Numbered from the stretch's first letter, positions 51,566-63,508 are shown. The stretch: DNA of 64,000 nucleotides from Cystobasidiopsis lactophilus (GCA_001599975.1 BCIO01000005.1:806001-870000), one strand, 5' to 3'. The notes: generated from the sequence alone by a model not told the origin. Made by a program: numbers and translations.

Positions 51566-52228
51566 TCATGCAGAGCGCTTGCTGCCAAACTTGGACACTG
51601 GCGAAGTGACGACAGATGCCGCAGGGGTAACAGTGAAGAAGCCAGCAAAGGAGGGAACTGTTCATGGAAAGGTTTGGAGGGCATCAGCTTCCTCGCCACC
51701 CAGTTGAGTTCCGAGAGAAGAAAGACATACGGCCCAGGAGAGCTCCAATAGCAGCTGGGTTCGAGGCATCCCAGGTGGCATTGTTGCCGTAGACGTTCAA
51801 AGCGGCTTGAGGGCGAGGGATCGGCCTGGCAGGCGGGGCGTCGGCCACAGTGCCGTTCAACGCGGCCTCGTCGTCAATGTCCTCATCTTCCATATCGTCA
51901 TCCTCTTCCTCCTCTTCTTGTTCTCGCTCAAAAGTTGTAGCTTGCTCGTTTCTGAACGAAGCCGCCGTCTTGGGGGAGAAGGGCGTGTCCGGCTCTTCAA
52001 TGAATCGAATCTCGCCTTCCTCCTCGGGTTCTGCCATTTAATGCCCCTCCGTCAGCTTGTGCAGCAGAGGAAATACGTCAAGAGCAGGGAGCGCCCACCA
52101 AAGAGGGAAAGCAGGACAGAGTCGTCAAGCGCCTTTTGCTCCGCCACCGAAATCGGAGACTCGATGCCCTGGGCCGACTTGCCAAGCGAGAAGTCAAAGG
52201 TAGGCGATAGAGCAGTGCCACACAGCAT
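51566..52228 (-). CDS. Small acidic protein of unknown function
   Basis: Three exons: 52228-52099, 52030-51731, 51657-51566; 173 aa. The two introns (68 and 73 nt) turn three separate frames into one: SVLLSLF joins EPEEEGEIRFIEEPDTPF, and AAIGALLG joins LPSFAGFFTVTP. A run of about 20 Glu/Asp residues lies in the middle. The C-terminus is hydrophobic then basic (VSKFGSKRSA). No family is recognised. An alternative model starts at the ATG at 52037 and omits the first exon. Confidence 0.55.
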
Positions 52229-52536
52229 GATTCGTTCTCGAAGATGGATCAACTGGGTTTAAGAGACGGTGGCCGGGAGGAAAAGAGAGGTCGGCAAGAG
52301 GGCGTCGCCCAGGCGTCGAAAGGCATCTCCCTTTGTCGGTGTTTCCCGAACGGCCAGCGGTTCTTGAGACTACCTTGACCTTGGATATGCTCTTGAGATG
52401 GCGAGGAACTGCCTGGCCAACCAAGCCGCCCGTCCCAACCAGAGGCCATCTGGTCACTATCCTCCTCAGGTTGAGCAAGCCACCCAAAACACACCCTCCG
52501 AATTCAGATTCGGCTCTGTATTCCTTGCCACGAGAG
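52229..52536 (-). other. Short intergenic region
   Basis: 308 bp between the F-box gene stop and the small acidic protein start; it presumably holds the latter's promoter. No feature seen. Confidence 0.35.
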
Positions 52537-54277
52537 CTACTGCGCGTCGTTACCGCTGTTCTGGCTCCCACCGTCGGAGTCTTCGTCGCCTTCCTCGCTG
52601 GCACCGCTTTCTTCATCGTCACATTCTTCATCGTCACTTTCTTCGTCGTCCCTTTCTTCATCGGAGCCGAGAGCGTCGTCCGAGTCGCCCCCATAGGTCT
52701 GGCACGAAATAAGCTTTCGTTCGGTCTTGCCACGTAAGGGAAGGGGACCCACGCTTCTTATAATGACACAATTGACGCCCAGTTGTCCGCATTGGCGCTC
52801 CAATGGAAACGTGAGCAACCAAGGCCAAGCCGATTCGCTAGCACAATTGGTGAACCAGAACTCGGCCAGCGCTGGGAACTTGTTCGGAGCTTCGAGGATG
52901 GCAAGTGTGTTGAGGACGACAGTCGGAAGGAGAAAATCTTCTGAGCCACAGTGAATTTTGAACGTCTTGAGATGCGGCAAAGCTGGCAGGCGGTGAAGCT
53001 GGACAAAGCCTTCGCTTTTCTGGGCCTCCATCGCTTCCTCGAGGGAGCCGAAGTCGTCGTGATCGTCCCATCCACCCAGGCGAGGGCGCATAAGAAACTT
53101 GATGGACAGCTCTTCGAGGCAGGTGAAGTGCTCCAAGGCAGCCCAATCAATGTCGGTAAGACGCAGGCTCGATATGTCGCCAGCAATGTAGCAAAGGCTA
53201 ATCTCGAACGTCGCGAGGAGAGACGGGAGATGTTCTACGGCAGCGACCCAGTCTAGGGTATTCGAGTCTTCATACTCCATCGTGTCGGTTGAAAGGGAAA
53301 CTGATGACTTCTTCCCGGCTGAACCTTGAACCTCCTCTAGCCTTCGCAGTGGCGGAGCTCCGTGAGCGCTGTCGCGCTCGGGTCCATTCTGCGAGGTGAG
53401 GACAAGGTTGCATTGCCGAAAAGACAAGATTGGGCCGACCGCGCTCGAGGTGACCTCCCACGTACATTCTTCCATGTACGGCGATGAATCGTATTCGCAG
53501 GGCCCTAGCGAAAATCCAATCGAGCTGTCATAGCTGCGAACGAACTGAAGTTGCTTGAATTGGTCCAAAGGCAGTCGAACGGGCGTGTCGCGTAGCAGAT
53601 CAACGCTGTCGCATCGGTGGAAGGAGAGCTCGAATATGCGTAAGGGATCGACGAATGGCAGTTCAAAGAATGCCGCAATGTAACTGGGATGGGAGTTCGC
53701 TAAGCGGACGGAAATTCGAAGGCGGTCTTGATTCATCAAAGGCGATGTCAGAAGATGCTTTATTTGACACTGCGCTTCTGTCGCAGAGGGCAGACTTAGA
53801 GCGTCCAATCTAAGGATTCGGACGTATTGGAGAACTGTCGCCATACATTAAATTGTTGACCCCAGCAGCAAGAAAGCACTGCACCTCTGCCATGTGGCTT
53901 GCGGCGGAAGGACAGCGGCGCTTTGCTTTGTTCTTTGGGCAGACACCCCGTGGTATCGAGACGAAGGGTTAGACTCTCCCACAAGACGGGCATGAAGGCA
54001 GCACATATTTGACGGCTCGTATAGGCTGCCTGGCTGCGGCGCTGCACGTCAAGGAAAACTTTAGGCTTGCAGTCTGGCCCAGGGTGCCTGGTGGTCACAT
54101 CGGGAGGGTCGCGTTCGCCAAAGGCGCTGAACTTGGTGTATTCGCCAATGCGTTGTAAGACTTCGAAAGGCAGATCAAGCAGCCCAATCGGCCTGGCGCG
54201 TTTCTTCAGTTTCTTATAGCACCTAGACGCGAATGTGCTTACTTCCTCGACTTTTGTGAGCGTGCTCGCCGAGCCAT
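52537..54277 (-). CDS. F-box protein with acidic C-terminal tail
   Basis: Three exons: 54277-54243, 54192-53885, 53834-52537; 546 aa. It opens with a basic MARRARSQKSRK, then the F-box PIGLLDLPFEVLQRIGEYTK with TSRQICAAFMPVLWESLTLR. A leucine-rich body follows (LPSLLATFEISLCYIAGD, LEELSIKFLM), and the protein ends in about 40 mostly acidic residues (DDEESDDEECDDEESG). Both introns are exactly 50 nt. As in the genes at 7506 and 13519, it may select substrates for SCF ubiquitin ligase; which ones cannot be told. Confidence 0.7.
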
Positions 54278-54951
54278 GGTCGCGTCGGATCAACAAATTA
54301 ATTGGCGAGTGCCAGTGGCGCGCCCAGTGCAAAGGTGGCGTGTGGGCTTCAATTAGATCCTCCGCACTCCAGTGTCACCGTGCATAAGAATCCGAGGCAG
54401 GAGCGAGGCAGGAGTTGTTCCGGACAGTGGTGGCGAAAGCAACGGTCGCCTGGCCTGTTGCTGGCCGCAAATCTTGCCAGGATCAGGTCGGGGTCTTGCC
54501 GCTGCGTCCAGTCTTCGCATAAGCCTTTTATGGACACGCAACACAAACGCAAAGCGATCCAGACGAGAATGTCGCCGGCGGGCACGAACTCTTCGGCCTC
54601 AGGTGTAAACCGGGCGGCACTTTGCAGCTGCAAGGGCGCTCAAGGGACGATTTCGACGGGAAGCTTAGATTGACATGATATTACAATGGCCTGAAGACGA
54701 ACAGCCTCCAAGGAAATAGTCCATGCTGAACAGAAAAGAGCGTCGGCACAGGTGGAGTCTCCATCCATCACTGCCAGCTCTTGCCCAAAGGAAGCCACGC
54801 GGGGCCCAGGGATAATCGGATGCTTAGATGCCGTCGGCGCGACAATTAACCTTAATTGCTTTGATTTGGGGATCGTCTTGAAGGGGTTGCGGTGGTGCGG
54901 ATCTTGAGGGGTATGGCGAACTGAACAGAGAGGTGCTGCAAGGTTGCGCTT
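54278..54951. other. Intergenic region
   Basis: 674 bp between the F-box gene start and the GH26-like stop. It includes a short direct repeat, cgaggcaggag, near 54395; otherwise nothing seen. Confidence 0.35.
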
Positions 54952-57286
54952 TTAGATCGCCAGCATGCCGATGATGAGGCAAAGCAGCGATGCGAGGACG
55001 GGGAGCAGGTAGAAGTCCAGCTTGGTGCTGCCAGAAGACACGTTGAGGACGGCGCCTGAGGGTGTTGCCGTCGCCGCTGCGGCGCCCGTCGGCGCATTCG
55101 TTGGCAGGGTTGTGACCGTGTTGGTGCCTGAGGGCGCCGGTGAGCTGTACGAGGTGAACGTCCAGGTGACGACTTCGGTGCCGACGGTGACGACCGAGGC
55201 CATGGTGGTGACGAGCACCGGGTTGGTGGTCGGCAGCGCCGTGTTGTCCACGCCCGGCACGATGGAAGCCGTAGCCATCGGGAAGCGGGTCGACATGTCG
55301 TTGAGTGCGCCGGCAAAGGCGTTCGCAATGGCCGTCTTGTTCGACTGTAAATGGGGCACAACCATACATTGAGCTTCAAGTCGTCCCAAAAGCAGATACG
55401 CAGCGCACCACGCGGAAGTCCCGAAGATCTGAGCCGTTGCCATCGACCTCAGTTCTGATGGCAAGTACTCGATCAGCTCGTATTCAAAATGAGGAAACGA
55501 AAACGGTGAGCACGCACTTTTCCTGCTCAAAGATGTTGATGACCTTGATTTGGGGGTACATGTCCAGGTACGTGTCGTTGGTGATGCAGTCCTCCCAGAA
55601 TCCTTGCTGGACAGCGAGCTGGGAAGAGCCGCCGGACACGTCCAAGTGGTAGGCGGCGCCAGTCTCGGAGATGGTGCACGGCAGGTTCTTGGACGCGCAG
55701 TAGCTGTTGTAAAACTCGGTGTACTGGGTGCCAGCTGCTCGTTTTGTCGGTCAGATTCAAGCGCCACCAGAACAAAGAACGGAGACACCACGCACTGTAC
55801 GAGTCCAAGCCCTTGAGCACATCGGAGCAGAAGCCGGCAACTTGCGGTTGGTTCAAGTTTTGATACTGATCCTCAATGAGCTATGTATATAAGGAGACGG
55901 GGAGAGTGGGGGCTCACGTTTGGTCCTTTGTAGTAGCTGTGAAGGAGAGGAGTGGTCAGCTTCGTGCAACAGCAGCTCAAGGCCTATGCTCTCAACTCAC
56001 GATGAAATGCCGGCAGCATCGACATACTGCAAAAGAAGGTCAGCCACGATGCTCGTCAATGTCTCGCGCAAGGTCAACTCACTTCATCACCCTGTCCAAG
56101 CGCTCGACCATCAGCCACCAGTCCAATCGCAAGAGCACAATGAGAACTCACGGGCCAGTAAGGAGCATACGCATCGTCCCCGCTGTCCAGCTGGTTGTTG
56201 TTGTTGGTGTCCAAAGCCGTCTTGTCCGCTTTCGACCTGGTCGCACCACCTGATGAGTTCGGCGTCTCCGACACCTCTTACGCACGAAAGCCTACTTGAT
56301 TTGCGACAGTGAAGTGCCATACGGGTCTGCATTTGAAACGAGTAAGCTTTCCGCTTTCTCCGAATTTATTTTGGGGGCGGTCTAAATAAACATACAGCCG
56401 ACTGAGAGGTTGGGAGACCAGACCAAGATGGCAGCGGGCGCGATCTGCTTCATGATGGTGTGCATGCGGATCCAGAGGGCCTTGAAAGCGGCCGGCTGCT
56501 CTCCGCTGCGAGTTGGTGCCAAGGCGTTTCAGCTCACGACTTTCTCCTCCGCGGATACGAGGCCAACTCACTAGACATTCCATGCGCCGTTCATTTCTGC
56601 GCACCATGCATGAGTGGGAAGACCCGGAAAAGAGCAGAGGGAAGGAGGGAAACGCACCTGGCAAAAATCGAAGGTAAACAGTCCGCCCGGCGGAGGTGTA
56701 GCTGGCGATCTGGCTGGCCAAGGCGACCAAGTCTCCGTCAGTGACCGCCGGGATGCCATCGTCCGCATAAATAGTGAGCCAATAGTTGGCGTTGGTCTGT
56801 GGGGTCCAAGGAACAAGCAAGTGAGCTGGGGCCCTTTCTCCCAAGCCAAAAAATCGCGCCAAGACCATACGTTTGTCCAGTCGATCAAGTACATGAACGC
56901 CGGCCATCCAGTGCCCAGGACATAGTCGTAAGGAGCCAACGGGATCCTCTGGCCGTCTGCGCGGTGCTCAAACGTTAGGGCCCAAGGTCAGGGGTCAACG
57001 GACTTGTGAGCGGAAAGCGTACATTGGTAGATGGGCAGGGACAGGTTCAAGCGCTTGTTCATAGCTGCTGGCGTGTCCGAGAAGCCTTGTGCTCCGTTGA
57101 CCTGTTCGGAGGCAAGATGAGCATACGCTGCGGAGGGAGCGAAGAGGGCCACCACCGTACCCAACCGCCAACGTAAACCTGACCCGCTGGAGGCCACGCC
57201 GGGAGAGCATCGCGCTTGCTTAACTTTGCAGCAGAGGCGGACAGGGCCAGCACGAGGGCCGTGAGCGTGAGCTGGGGAGTGAACAT
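54952..57286 (-). CDS. GPI-anchored glycoside hydrolase, GH26-like
   Basis: Intron-rich, about 14 exons. A signal peptide (MFTPQLTLTALVLALSASAA) is followed by YDYVLGTGWPAFMYLIDW, then TVYLRFLPEMNGAWNVYGEQ across a junction, with the likely acid/base Glu. Further on are FKALWIRMHTIMKQIAPAA, ILVWSPNLSVGYPYG, a calcium-loop-like LDTNNNNQLDSGDDAYAPYW, PGDEYVDAAGISSYYKG, PCTISETGAAYHLD (candidate nucleophile Glu) and EVDGNGSDLRDFR. The C-terminus is Thr/Ser-rich and ends in a hydrophobic LLPVLASLLCLIIGMLAI, typical of GPI anchoring. The order resembles GH26 mannanases and related enzymes. Substrate is inferred only. Confidence 0.75.
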
Positions 57287-57644
57287 TTATAGGACGCCTG
57301 AAAAGAAGGGACGGCGCAGAAGGAGGCGGAGTAGGTCCCTGTCTTGATTGAGAAGGAGTAATCCGACGCTCCGGGGAGACTGGGCCAAGTGTGTAAAGGA
57401 GTGTAGTGAAGCCCTAAGAGCTTCTGGTCGGTGTCGTTTGGCTGGAGGAGAGCACACAAACAAAAACAAGAAGACGATCAGTTTTTGTCTTTTCTTTTCC
57501 GGTCTGCCCAAATTTTCACTTTCTTTTCCCAGTTTGCTCGAGTGAGCTCAAAGTATTCGTTGCCAGCACCAGCCAGCACCGCCATTGCTCTTTTGTGCGT
57601 TGGTGTCCTAGCAACTCGGGATAAAACTCAAATGCGATTCCTAG
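57287..57644. promoter_or_regulatory. Divergent promoter region, GH26-like and PPR genes
   Basis: 358 bp between two divergent starts, pyrimidine-rich near 57480-57540. No clear box identified. Confidence 0.4.
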
Positions 57645-60089
57645 ATGCAAAGATGCGCTCGGAAAGGCAAAACGCTGGTCGGCAGATGCCAGGCGCACTC
57701 AGCCGCAGCGATCAAGCCCAAGCGCCGTTTGGCACCCAGCCCTAAGTGGCCAAAGCCCCAAAATGCGTACAACGAGCTGAGGAAGCTGGTCACCCGCTAC
57801 CCTTACCCATTGTCTGCGAACGTCGAAGGCTCAGAAGCCTCCATCCACCGCGCCTTGGTCATTCTGAAATCCAATCGGCCGGACAAGGAAGATTGGGTGT
57901 CCAGCTTGCAGGCCACCGTCCAGAATGCGTTCGACAGCGGCGAGCTATCGAATTTGTTGCCGAGCACAAAGCGAAAGCTGATCGACTATGCTTTGACTGC
58001 ACCTCGCGACGCCCCTCAGCCTACAGAAACAATACAAGAGATGGCGCTGGCCGCCGTTTGCAAGCAGCGCGGTGGCGTCACGCCGGAAGCGCTGTCCCAG
58101 CTCTTGGCTCAGACGGTGACGCCTTGGATTTGGAGGCGCATACGACACCGCGAGCCAGAGCGTGCCGTGGCTTTATGGAAGCGGCTACTGGCCATGCACA
58201 CCACCAAGAACGAGGACGGCTCTTCGACCCAAACCGAAGTCGTCCACCTGCCCGTCCACCTCTTCAACGCCTTTGTGGTCGCCCACTCCCTCCTACCCGA
58301 GGCCAATTTCCGGCCTTTCCTCCTCGACTTCTGCCCAAGCATCAAACTCCTCAGCCGCTCCGAAAGCGCCTTCCTCGATCAGGGCCAGTTCGAGCCTCTG
58401 ACCCTGGCCAACTTCAGCTCGCCTTTAAATCGCATCGAGGTCCAACGGGCGAGGACGTGGATCAAGCACGCCGAGCTGGCTTGTTTGTGGTGCCAGGAAG
58501 GCAAGGACGGCCATGGTGTGACCGAGGGCCAAGGGTTGAAGGCGCGCGTGCGGCGCTGGGGAGACTGGGGCTTTGCTGGCCTCTTGAAGCGGGCCTCTCG
58601 GGTGATGATGGAGGCTCGACAGGAGGACAAGAATCTCAAGATGACGCCTTGGTTGTTCACTCGGTGGGAAGACCCGCCGGTTGGGACCGCCTTGCCCGAG
58701 GAGGAGGAGAAGGACAAGAAGAGCAACCGCGGCGACCTGGCAGAAGAGCCGGACATCATGCCTCGGCGGAAGAAGGTGCCATTTCAAGTCGAGTTGGCCG
58801 AGTCCCGAGAAGCACTTCAGAACGCTACCTTCACCCCAGACCTGGTCGCCTCGTTCCTCATCTCCCAGCTGCGCATCGACGCGCTGAACGACGCTTCCTG
58901 GTTGTGGACCAGACTAGAGTACGCCAAGCTGCCGCCGACCCAGCTGCTCTACAACGCCTTCATCCTCGGCCACGGCAGGCGAGAGGATCCCGACGCGGCC
59001 CAGCGCGCGTTTGACACCATGGAGCAAGTGGGCTACACAGCCGGGGCCTACCCCCTGGCCTTGCTCGCCCGCGCCTACTTTGACGCCAACCGAGAAGTCG
59101 AGGGCTTCGAGTTGGTCCGCCGGCTGCTCAGCGAGGACAAGTACAAGCCGGTGCCGATCGATGTGGTGAACCGGCTCGTCCGGGCCATCCTGCGCAAAGG
59201 GTGGATCAGACAAGCTTGGGAGTTGCTGGACCGGCTGCCGACCGAAGGCGCCACCGCCCCGAGCGTGTACACCATCAACGCTTTCCTCGATTCGGCCGTC
59301 AAGCGGAAAGCGTTCGACCCGGACGGCTACCAGCGCACGCTCGGGCTCTTCCCCAAGTTCCACATCCAGCCCGACGTGGCCAGCTACTCGATCATGATCG
59401 CTGCTTTCTTGAAGGACGACAACCTGCTGGAAGCCGAGCGGATGCTGGATCAACTCTCCTCCTCCGGCCTACCCACCACCGCGCGCATTTATGGCTTGTT
59501 TATCCACTACTTTGTCAGCCGAGCCTACCCTGCCGAATTCACCAAGGCCTTCCAACTGCTCAACCAAATGGAAGCCGGCGGGCTGCACGCCAACGAGTTC
59601 ATCTACACCGACCTCATCCGCGCTTTATGCATCACCCCGTCCTACAAAGAAGAGGATCGCCACCGCGTTATGCCTGGGGTGCCAGACCATCTCAACAGGG
59701 CTGGGGAGCTCCTGGCTCGAATGCGAAGCCGAGGCATCCAACCCAACTCGGTCGTCTTCAACTCGCTCATCGCTGCCAATCTGGCTTGGGGGACTGAACA
59801 AGGGCTGGACGAAGCGATGGCTTTATTAGGCCTAATGCTCAATCGGAAAGGACCGAGGTGGCAAGTCGACCGCGGACCGGGGCCATCGACGTGGTACCTG
59901 ATGCTCAACGCGTTGGTGGGCGCTGAGAAGTGGAAGGAGGCAAAGAAGGTGGTGCAGCAGATGCGCGACGTCGGCTTCATCCCGCAAGACGCCGGCTTGA
60001 TCCGCCTGGTCGATCGGGCTGTGGCCTTTCAAGGTGACCCCTTCGCCACGGCCAAACGTTCAACGCAGCGTCGACCTTTCCAATCTTGA
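57645..60089 (+). CDS. Pentatricopeptide repeat (PPR) protein, probably mitochondrial
   Basis: Single exon of 814 aa, unusual in this intron-rich window. The first 35 residues are rich in Arg, Lys and Ala without acids, a likely mitochondrial presequence. PPR-type helix pairs recur in the second half: LLYNAFILGHGRREDPDAAQ, YPLALLARAYFDANREVEGF, YTINAFLDSAVKRKAF, SYSIMIAAFLKDDNLLEAER, RIYGLFIHYFVSR, FIYTDLIRALC, and VVFNSLIAANLAWGTE. Such proteins bind organellar RNA and act in its processing or translation. The target is unknown. It ends 18 bp before the stop of the convergent small gene. Confidence 0.85.
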   Translation: MQRCARKGKTLVGRCQAHSAAAIKPKRRLAPSPKWPKPQNAYNELRKLVTRYPYPLSANVEGSEASIHRALVILKSNRPDKEDWVSSLQATVQNAFDSGELSNLLPSTKRKLIDYALTAPRDAPQPTETIQEMALAAVCKQRGGVTPEALSQLLAQTVTPWIWRRIRHREPERAVALWKRLLAMHTTKNEDGSSTQTEVVHLPVHLFNAFVVAHSLLPEANFRPFLLDFCPSIKLLSRSESAFLDQGQFEPLTLANFSSPLNRIEVQRARTWIKHAELACLWCQEGKDGHGVTEGQGLKARVRRWGDWGFAGLLKRASRVMMEARQEDKNLKMTPWLFTRWEDPPVGTALPEEEEKDKKSNRGDLAEEPDIMPRRKKVPFQVELAESREALQNATFTPDLVASFLISQLRIDALNDASWLWTRLEYAKLPPTQLLYNAFILGHGRREDPDAAQRAFDTMEQVGYTAGAYPLALLARAYFDANREVEGFELVRRLLSEDKYKPVPIDVVNRLVRAILRKGWIRQAWELLDRLPTEGATAPSVYTINAFLDSAVKRKAFDPDGYQRTLGLFPKFHIQPDVASYSIMIAAFLKDDNLLEAERMLDQLSSSGLPTTARIYGLFIHYFVSRAYPAEFTKAFQLLNQMEAGGLHANEFIYTDLIRALCITPSYKEEDRHRVMPGVPDHLNRAGELLARMRSRGIQPNSVVFNSLIAANLAWGTEQGLDEAMALLGLMLNRKGPRWQVDRGPGPSTWYLMLNALVGAEKWKEAKKVVQQMRDVGFIPQDAGLIRLVDRAVAFQGDPFATAKRSTQRRPFQS

Positions 60090-60107
60090 ACAACGAGCAT
60101 TGATATC

Positions 60108-60797
60108 TCAATCCAATAACATGGGCAAGGTCCAAGTCCAAATCTTGATGGCCACGCCGCCCACCACCAGGGCTTGCCACCTCCTCTTCGCCGCCAGTCC
60201 AGCGACTGCCCCGGAGGATTTATGGTGTTGCTCCTCTTGCCATTCATCATAAGGCTCGCTCTCTTCCTCCTCTGGGAACAAGACGCAATCGTCTTCCCAT
60301 CTTTGCGCGTAAGTCTCACTTCTTCTCGGACTTGGCCAAGGGAGACAAAAGCTCACTGTTGCCTAAAGGACCCATGTCGTCCTCTGACCCATCGTCCGCT
60401 TGCGGATTCACGTCGTTGTAGCATCCGGCTGGCAAGGTCTTGGTGGAGTGCTCGGCCGATTCCGTCTTGCTTCCCCCTTCCTCGCCCTCTTCGCCAGGCT
60501 CCTCGCCCTCAGTTTCGTGCACGGTGGCAGTGGTCGTGGCGCCTATGGTCGTCGAAGTCCCACCGTCTTCGCCACCTTCCACGACGGCCTACGAGGGAGA
60601 GTCAAAGAGGATCTCAGAAGCCGGTGGCAACTGGAAGGGCTTACGGGGTGTTCCGCTCTCTTAGTCGGCAACGCCCTGCCCAAAGTCAAATGTAGACTTG
60701 TCGAAATCAAGCAGATGCAAATCCATGCCTTCATCGCTGTTGCAAAACCATCATCGTCCCTGCCCTCTTGGAAGCGCGAGAAGATGCCAAGGCCCAT
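60108..60797 (-). CDS. Small acidic secreted or membrane protein
   Basis: Three exons: 60797-60645, 60588-60357, 60271-60108; 182 aa from the first ATG, or 161 aa from the ATG at 60734. From the second ATG the N-terminus is a good signal peptide (MKAWICICLISTSLHLTLG). A Gly/Glu/Thr-rich acidic body (ETEGEEPGEEGEEGGSK) leads to KRRWQALVVGGVAIKIWTW, a possible C-terminal membrane segment. No family is recognised. The 85-nt second intron is set by phase. Its start faces the MIM2-like start only 35 bp away. Confidence 0.5.
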
Positions 60798-60832
60798 TCC
60801 CCTTGTTCTCTCCTCTGGCGTCCAACGTTGCA

Positions 60833-61271
60833 ATGGCCAACAGACCGGCTTATCTAGATCCTAATGCACTACCCAAGTTCCCCAGCTTTGTCACTTTCTC
60901 CAACGACCTCGACTCGGACTCGGATGGGGGCAGCTCTGAGGATTCCGAGATGGAGGAGTACCGCGCCTTGCAGGCTGAGTGGGATGAGAACATGAAGCAG
61001 TTCGCGCGTCCTCTACACCATCAGTGGGCCTTGAGCTGATGGGAGTGCGGGTTCGCCAACAGGTTGCAGATGATTTGCTCAGTCGTGCTGCTGCCCTACG
61101 TCGGCAAGTTCTTGGGTCGGAAACTGGCTTACTACCGTGCGTCCTCACTCCATCTATATCTTAGCTGGTATTGGTAGCCAAATACGACGCACAGTGTGGG
61201 GGAAATACCTCGACTTCGGGCTGGTTGGCATGCTCAGCTTTTGGAGTCGGGCCAAGCCGTCAGGGTACTAG
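60833..61271 (+). CDS. MIM2: MIM2-like mitochondrial outer-membrane import protein
   Basis: Three exons: 60833-61023, 61063-61136, 61195-61271; 113 aa. The N-terminal half is acidic (DLDSDSDGGSSEDSEMEEY). The second half is one membrane helix flanked by the conserved pattern VVLLPYVGKFLGRKLAYYLW, then GKYLDFG. This resembles fungal Mim2, which with Mim1 inserts helical proteins into the mitochondrial outer membrane. The family is small and weakly conserved, so the assignment rests on this one segment and the overall layout. The first intron is only 39 nt. Confidence 0.65.
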
Positions 61272-61422
61272 ACCTGGCTTCCTGCGCACTTGTAACACTA
61301 CCATAGACCTAGACACTACCTGTACACAACGCCACAAGTCTCCAGCCAACCTGACGAGCGCGGCATCGAGCGCGTTGCCACTCTTGCCCCCAGAAGACCA
61401 CGTCGCCCGGAGTTCATTAGTC

Positions 61423-63508
61423 ATGCTACCTCTGCCCTTGCTGGCGCTCATCACCCAGGCATTGGCGCTCAAGTCCAACTTTAAAACACAGGAGCGCTCC
61501 TCCTTCTTCCAGGAAGTCTTGTCCGACCACGCCAACCAAAACTACTGCAAGCCCTCAGGTGCGCCTGCCTGTCCCCTTTCTGCCACGTTGACAGCTGGCT
61601 CAGCGGTCATTGCGCGCAGGCATCATTGAAGATGCGTGCTGCGACTACCAAACCATCGAGTCGACCAACGCGGACCTGCATTCCCAGCTGCAAGACCTGG
61701 TCAAGAGGGACTACTTCAAGTATTGGAAGGTCGACCTCTTCCGCGAGTGCCCGTTCTGGCAGGAGGACGGCTCGTGTATGAACAGGGCGTGCGCGGTCGA
61801 GGAGCTGGACGAGGCGCACATCCCGGCGAAATGGAGGATGGAGAGTCTGTCGGAAGTCGAGAGAGTCAATGATTCCCTCAACGTGGTGCGTTCCTTGCCT
61901 CTACCTTCAGACAAAGCCCTTGTCTTGACTTATTGTGAGCACACACAGCCACTGGAGGAGAAGGAAGAGACGTGCTACTTTCGCGACTCTGACTTCTGCC
62001 GAGTCGAAGACGTCCAGCCTTTATCACCCTCAACTTCCGCTTACTACGTTGACCTCACTTCCAACCCAGAGCGCTTCACCGGCTACGCTGGGCCCTCAGC
62101 ATCGAAAGTCTGGAGGGCAATCTACGAAGAGAATTGCTTTGGGGCCAAGATCAACTTTCAAGATCCCACCCGCGGCTCCCAATCCGGTGGCGTGCCCTTT
62201 GCCCACCTTGGACCTGGGCCACTAAACCCACTCTTTCAATCCCTGGCTGGACCAAGGGACGAAGCGGAGGAAGAGCAGTGCCTGGAGAAGCGCGTCTACT
62301 ACCGCCTCATCTCTGGCTTGCACGCTTCCATCTCCATCCACATCTGCGACGAGTACCTCGACCAGTCTACCGGGCTTTGGTCCCCTAACTTAGACTGCTT
62401 CATCTCCCGCATCGGCGAGCACCCGGAGAGGCTACAAAACGTCTACTTTGACTACGTCGTCTTCTTAAGAGCGTTGGGCAAAGCAGCGCCGTATTTGAAG
62501 AACTACGACGTGTGCTCAGGGGATGAAGAGGAGGATGAACGGACGAAAGTGGCATTAGGGAAGCTGCTGGATCGAGCGGCTGGGTGTGAACCCACGTTCG
62601 ACGAGACGGGCTTGTTTGCCGATGCACAATCTGCCGTGAGCCCGTTCCCTCCTCTCAGTGATCCAACATCATCTCACTTTCGTTTGTCGGGATCGGTCGC
62701 AGGTGTTGAAAGAGGAATTCAAAGCCCACTTTCGGAACGTGTCTCGCATCATGGACTGCGTGGGGTGCGACAAGTGCCGCCTCTGGGGTGGCTTGCAGAT
62801 CACTGGGCTTGGGACGGCGCTCAAGTTGCTGTTCGAAGCTCCGGACTGTTCACCCGGAACTAAAGATTGGTGAGGCGTTCTTTCTCACCTCAAAGTCTCG
62901 TCAGCGGATGGTATTGATGCAAGTGGGTACTCCACAGCGGACTGGATTTGAAGAGGTCAGAAGTGGTCGCGTTCATCAACACGCTCAACCGCCTCTCCGA
63001 ATCGCTAGCGGCCATCGAGAAGTTCAGGCAGCTCTGGGCCGAGCGCCAAGCTGCCACCACTGCAACTAACTCCGGGGTAGTCAAAGCGGCAGAGGAAGTG
63101 GCGTCTGCTATTGATCAACTATCCCCACTAGCGCCGGTCGCACCAGAGGAGACGGTGTCGCCACCTCAAGAGTCGAAAGAGCCGCCCGTGGCAGCAAAAC
63201 CTCAGAGCATGGCTTTCGACCCAACCAAAATCCGGCCTCGAATGGCCATGCGGCCCCCTGGCCAACCTCAAGACTTCCCCAGCCGACCGCGCCGGTCCAA
63301 GCCGTCCTTCCCACCCCAAAAAGTCGGGCCTAACGTGTTCGCCCCCCGTGAGCCGGCGACGGACGAGCAGCTGGCCGAATTGGACGCCGGTGTGTGGTTA
63401 ATGAAGCTCGCCCAGGCGTGTCGGGAGTCGTTCAGAAAGTGCTTGAGCTATTTAACGGCGAGGCTGGGCCTCAAGGGAGAACTGGTCGCGGATCACAAGG
63501 AGCTTTAG
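61423..63508 (+). CDS. ERO1: ER thiol oxidase Ero1
   Basis: Five exons: 61423-61558, 61620-61885, 61949-62635, 62703-62869, 62938-63508; 608 aa. A signal peptide ([20 protein letters not shown]) is followed by the shuttle-cysteine region near [11 protein letters not shown], then [55 protein letters not shown], and the active-site [20 protein letters not shown]. Ero1 uses FAD and oxygen to reoxidise protein disulphide isomerase in the ER. The C-terminal 150 residues are a proline-rich extension ([15 protein letters not shown]) and end without an obvious retention signal. Confidence 0.95.

Noticed and set aside
57746-59014. A 422-codon plus-strand frame overlapping the PPR gene
   Set aside because: It is a +1 shadow of the PPR coding sequence, very Arg/Pro-rich.
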